DNA of 17,004 nt, from positions 91,759-108,762 of the forward strand of contig DHIO01000034.1 of NCBI GenBank assembly GCA_002403855.1, read 5' to 3'. The position numbers were made by a program, and so were the translations under genes. Positions 14,874 to 17,004 of this stretch are shown piece by piece; within the stretch, counting starts at the first letter, position 1, and each line of letters opens with the position of its first letter. The stretch comes from Acidimicrobiia bacterium UBA4744 (GTDB taxonomy: Bacteria; Actinomycetota; Acidimicrobiia; Spongiisociales; UBA4744). The notes beneath the pieces were generated by a model. It saw only the letters and a list, made by a program, of their open reading frames with translations, had not been told where the DNA came from and did no database searches.

Positions 14874-15166
14874 AAACCACCGACCCCCAAGGCAAACGCG
14901 CCCTGTTCGAAGCTGGTCCGGTCGAAGGCCGACCCGAGCCGCGGGTGGAGGGCCGGAAGGCACTCTTCTCAACGGCAACTCCGCTCTCCGGCACAGTCGT
15001 CGTGGAGTGTTCCACCTGCGGTGAGCACAAACGCGTCGGGTTGTGCGAAGTAATCGCCCGAATACTCCGGATCAGCCTGTGGGTGCCCCCGCTCGAGTAC
15101 AACCGCTGGATGCGCTGCCCCTCATGCGAGCGTCGCGCCTGGTGCCGGGTGGGCTGGCTCGATTGA
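14870..15166 (+). CDS. Small zinc-ribbon protein coupled to the ParA-like ATPase
   Basis: The 98-residue protein starts at a GTG that overlaps the parA-like stop (GTGA), implying translational coupling. Two CxxC knuckles, C47/C50 and C83/C86, predict one zinc ribbon spanning about 43-93, with additional cysteines at C59 and C92. Between the knuckles lies an amphipathic or hydrophobic stretch (VIARILRISLWVPPLEYNRW). The first 38 residues look disordered and basic and carry a repeated motif, GKRALF at 8-13 and GRKALF at 28-33. I do not recognise a characterised family. A role as adaptor or regulator of the ATPase is inferred from coupling alone. The codon usage and composition match neighbouring genes. 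Confidence 0.75.
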   Translation: MKTTDPQGKRALFEAGPVEGRPEPRVEGRKALFSTATPLSGTVVVECSTCGEHKRVGLCEVIARILRISLWVPPLEYNRWMRCPSCERRAWCRVGWLD

Positions 15167-15217
15167 TGGTATTGAGAATGATCCCTTTGGCTTTTCGCGG
15201 TCTCGTATGCGAGGCGA

Positions 15218-15223
15218 TACGCT
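15218..15223 (+). promoter_or_regulatory. -10 box for the acidic hypothetical gene
   Basis: TACGCT ends 6 nt before the ATG at 15230, with no SD. It also overlaps a short CGTAT/ATACG inverted repeat (8-nt spacer, 15204-15221), so the promoter may be regulated or this may be chance. Confidence 0.4.
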
Positions 15224-15229
15224 TGAGCC

Positions 15230-15763
15230 ATGAGCGCTACGCCGGGTGGCCGAGAGGACGTACGCGATCCGGATGCAGAGATCGTGATCGACGCCGACGC
15301 GGACGACGTCACGGGCGGGTTCGATCCTACCCACAGCCTGCTGGTTGCGGTCCGGGACGCCCACCGCGCCCCTCCCCCATCTCCGATCGACGACGATCCA
15401 CGCCACGAGGTGTTCGAGCGGGAGCTACGCATGCTGCTCCGCATGACGAGACAGGATTCGCACTACGCCGAAGACGACCTGCTGCTGAGACGCGACGAAC
15501 TGCTGGACCGCATCGGCACTGCAGATGATCTGGAACCCCTGTTCGACGAGATGATCGATTCGGTGCTCGAGGCGAGAACCGTCGGCGCGTGCGCCGACGC
15601 ACGCTTCCAGATCAGGTTTCTGGCTGCGGTGCTGTCGGTCTACCGGCCTGATATCTACACGAGCGGAGCACTCGAAATCGGGCAGCATTTCTACGGGCGG
15701 GCCGAGCGCAAACTGGTGGTGGAGGGAGCCATCACCGACCAAGAGTTGCAGCAGGCGCTCTAG
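15230..15763 (+). CDS. Hypothetical acidic helical protein
   Basis: I do not recognise this 177-residue protein. The first 55 or so residues are acidic and low-complexity, probably disordered (rich in D, E, G and P). The rest, from about residue 60, reads as a compact all-helical domain: FERELRMLLRMTRQDSHYAED, LLLRRDELLDRIG, LEPLFDEMIDSVLEARTVG, FQIRFLAAVLSVYRP, then a C-terminal helix. There is no membrane segment, signal peptide or cysteine pair; a single Cys sits in the third helix region. The base composition and frame usage resemble true genes here. It follows the ParA/zinc-ribbon pair after 63 bp on the same strand but has its own likely promoter, so membership in that unit is uncertain. 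Confidence 0.65.
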   Translation: MSATPGGREDVRDPDAEIVIDADADDVTGGFDPTHSLLVAVRDAHRAPPPSPIDDDPRHEVFERELRMLLRMTRQDSHYAEDDLLLRRDELLDRIGTADDLEPLFDEMIDSVLEARTVGACADARFQIRFLAAVLSVYRPDIYTSGALEIGQHFYGRAERKLVVEGAITDQELQQAL

Positions 15764-15813
15764 CACCGCAACCCCCGCTCGTCGTTGATTGACCCGGCGA
15801 CGATCCCGGTCTC

Positions 15814-15831
15814 AGCACCACCCGAGGTGCT
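15814..15831. promoter_or_regulatory. Inverted repeat upstream of the F420-type oxidoreductase gene
   Basis: AGCACC and GGTGCT form a 6-bp inverted repeat with a 6-nt spacer, just ahead of the possible -35 at 15838. It could be an operator or a weak terminator for the preceding gene. The evidence is structural only. Confidence 0.3.
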
Positions 15832-15837
15832 ATCCCG

Positions 15838-15866
15838 TTCCCAGTGCTCCGGCACACCGGTACGCT
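15838..15866 (+). promoter_or_regulatory. Predicted promoter of the F420-type oxidoreductase gene
   Basis: TTCCCA and TACGCT are separated by exactly 17 nt. The start codon lies 27 nt downstream and is preceded by GGAAGGGG, a usable SD. This is one of the few leadered arrangements in the window. Confidence 0.4.
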
Positions 15867-15893
15867 GGGGCGATCACCTGCTTGGAAGGGGCC

Positions 15894-16334
15894 ATGGGAG
15901 GGACGAGCGCATCGGTCTGGCTATCACTCCCCGAGGATCTCCGAGTGTCAGCCCAGGCACGGTTGGAGACCGACAAAGTCGGCTGGCTCACCACGGTGGC
16001 ACCGGACGGCACACCCCAAACATCGGTGGTCTCGTTCCTCTGGGATGGGGAGACCATCCTCTTCTACAGTCGGCCCGACACGTGGAAGCTGCGGAATATG
16101 GCCGGCAATCGAAGGGTGTCGTTTCATCTCAACTGTGATGACATCGGCAATCAGATGGTGGCCATCGAGGGTGACGCCTGGATCGACGAGGCCGCCCCGA
16201 AATCGAATGCGATTCCGGCCTATCTTGCCAAGTACGAGGAGCCTTACCGGCGCTGGGACATGGATCCGGGTGAAACCGCCCGCGAGTTCTCGGTGGCGGT
16301 GCGGATCCGGGCCACCCGGATCCGGGCATGGTGA
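15894..16334 (+). CDS. PPOX-class F420-dependent oxidoreductase (split-barrel)
   Basis: The 146-residue protein is typical of the actinobacterial PPOX-class F420 group (TIGR03667-like). The core reads VGWLTTVAPDGTPQTSVVSFLWDG, with ILFYSRPDTWKLRNMAGNRRVSFHLN after it and VAIEGDAWID further on. Members bind the deazaflavin F420, or sometimes FMN or haem, and reduce small molecules. F420 as cofactor is inferred from family resemblance. The ATG at 15894 is chosen because family similarity begins there and GGAAGGGG lies just upstream; the frame is open to 15789. The stop codon overlaps the next gene by 7 nt. The C-terminus holds a small internal repeat, RIRATRIRA. Confidence 0.85.
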   Translation: MGGTSASVWLSLPEDLRVSAQARLETDKVGWLTTVAPDGTPQTSVVSFLWDGETILFYSRPDTWKLRNMAGNRRVSFHLNCDDIGNQMVAIEGDAWIDEAAPKSNAIPAYLAKYEEPYRRWDMDPGETAREFSVAVRIRATRIRAW

Positions 16335-17004
16335 GCAGGCCGAGGAAGGCTCCGAGGGTGAAGCAGCGCACTATCGCCGTACCGGTCGACCTGAGCCTCA
16401 ACCTCACCCTGGGAAACAGCAGGTCGGATGCGACCGGCAGGCGTGGGTGGTGGGCAACCCGCACCCCGGTCGGTCCGGCAACCGTGCTCCTCGAGCACGA
16501 CGGACCCCGAGTACATGCAACTGCCTGGGGCGGCGGCTCCGAGTGGATTCTCGGCCAGGTACCCCGGCTGCTCGGGTTCGAAGACAAGCCGGAGGAATTC
16601 GCCCCCACACATCCGCTGCTACGCCAGCTGCACAAACAGAAACGGGGCCTGCGGATCGGTCGAACCGACCGGGTCTTCGAATCTATTGTTTCTGCCATCC
16701 TCGGACAGAAGATCGCCACCAGGGAAGCTCACCGCAACCTCCGGGCACTGACCGAGCGGTTTTCGGATCCGGCCCCCGGACCGCTCGAGCTCACGTTGCC
16801 GGTGGACCCTGAGGTCATCGCCCGGCTCCCGTACTGGCAATTGCACGAGCTCGGCATCGAACGAAAGCGCTCCGACTTGCTGCGCTTCGTGGCCCGGCGC
16901 GCCGCCCGCCTGGAGGAGGTGTCGACCATGAGCCGGGAGGAGGCCTTCGCCCGGCTCACCGCCTTTCCCGGTGTCGGACCATGGACGGCGGCGCTGGTGA
17001 TGGG
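16328..17004 (+). CDS. AlkA-like DNA-3-methyladenine glycosylase II, cut by window end
   Basis: This is the first 225 residues of a helix-hairpin-helix-GPD DNA glycosylase. The N-terminal beta domain includes WWATRTPVGPATVLLEHDG and AWGGGSEWILGQVPRLLG. The helical part includes GLRIGRTDRVFESIVSAILGQK (the GLR-to-ILGQK segment of the family) and LPYWQLHELGIERKRSD. The helix-hairpin-helix AFPGVGPWTAALVM begins at about residue 212. The catalytic aspartate of this family follows the hairpin and would lie beyond the window, so activity cannot be confirmed. The ATG at 16328 overlaps the previous stop by 7 nt; GTG codons at 16331 and 16358 are alternatives. Function: base-excision repair of alkylated bases, complementing Tag. 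The gene has no stop inside the window. Confidence 0.88.
   Translation, partial: MVSRPRKAPRVKQRTIAVPVDLSLNLTLGNSRSDATGRRGWWATRTPVGPATVLLEHDGPRVHATAWGGGSEWILGQVPRLLGFEDKPEEFAPTHPLLRQLHKQKRGLRIGRTDRVFESIVSAILGQKIATREAHRNLRALTERFSDPAPGPLELTLPVDPEVIARLPYWQLHELGIERKRSDLLRFVARRAARLEEVSTMSREEAFARLTAFPGVGPWTAALVM

Noticed and set aside
16287..16330. Tandem GGATCCGGGC repeat as a regulatory element
   Set aside because: It lies inside the coding end of the oxidoreductase, where it encodes the repeated RIRATRIRA, and is most simply a coding coincidence.

Overview
The window looks like ordinary chromosome from a high-GC actinomycete. It carries an F420-type flavin/deazaflavin split-barrel oxidoreductase, a siderophore-interacting reductase, GTG starts, and very few Shine-Dalgarno (SD) sequences in front of first genes. 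The order Acidimicrobiia is a guess from overall feel, not a demonstrated placement. I count 18 protein-coding genes, the last cut off by the window edge. I see no RNA genes, insertion sequences, prophage genes or CRISPR array.

Layout. (1) 23-3405, minus strand: a three-gene run transcribed as MFS transporter, small PNPOx-like split-barrel protein, then an unusual cytosolic histidine kinase with an unrecognised C-terminal half. (2) 3516-4766, plus: threonine synthase, convergent with (3) 4815-6353, minus: a membrane-anchored sulfite-oxidase-family molybdoenzyme, followed upstream by 6611-7402, minus: siderophore-interacting FAD protein. (4) 7587-8986, plus: 3-methyladenine DNA glycosylase I overlapping a YwiC-like membrane protein. 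(5) 9002-9128: two copies of a 57-bp palindromic repeat between convergent genes. (6) 9133-12631, minus: pyruvate phosphate dikinase and a GNAT acetyltransferase. (7) 12721-14069, plus: MmcQ/YjbR protein, YgjP-like zinc metallopeptidase, MsrB. (8) 14121-15763, plus: an orphan ParA ATPase, a translationally coupled zinc-ribbon protein and an unrecognised acidic protein. (9) 15894-17004, plus: F420-type oxidoreductase overlapping an AlkA-like DNA glycosylase that runs off the end.

How the genes fit together. Most encode housekeeping or stress functions: alkylation repair (Tag and AlkA-like), methionine sulfoxide repair, iron acquisition, C3/C4 carbon metabolism and threonine synthesis. The least explained and most interesting pieces are the ParA / zinc-ribbon pair, which has no ParB in sight, the C-terminal domain of the histidine kinase, and the paired palindromic repeats. 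Across the window many first genes have a TANNNT-type -10 box ending only 6-8 nt before the start codon and lack an SD. This suggests widespread leaderless transcription and helped me choose several starts.
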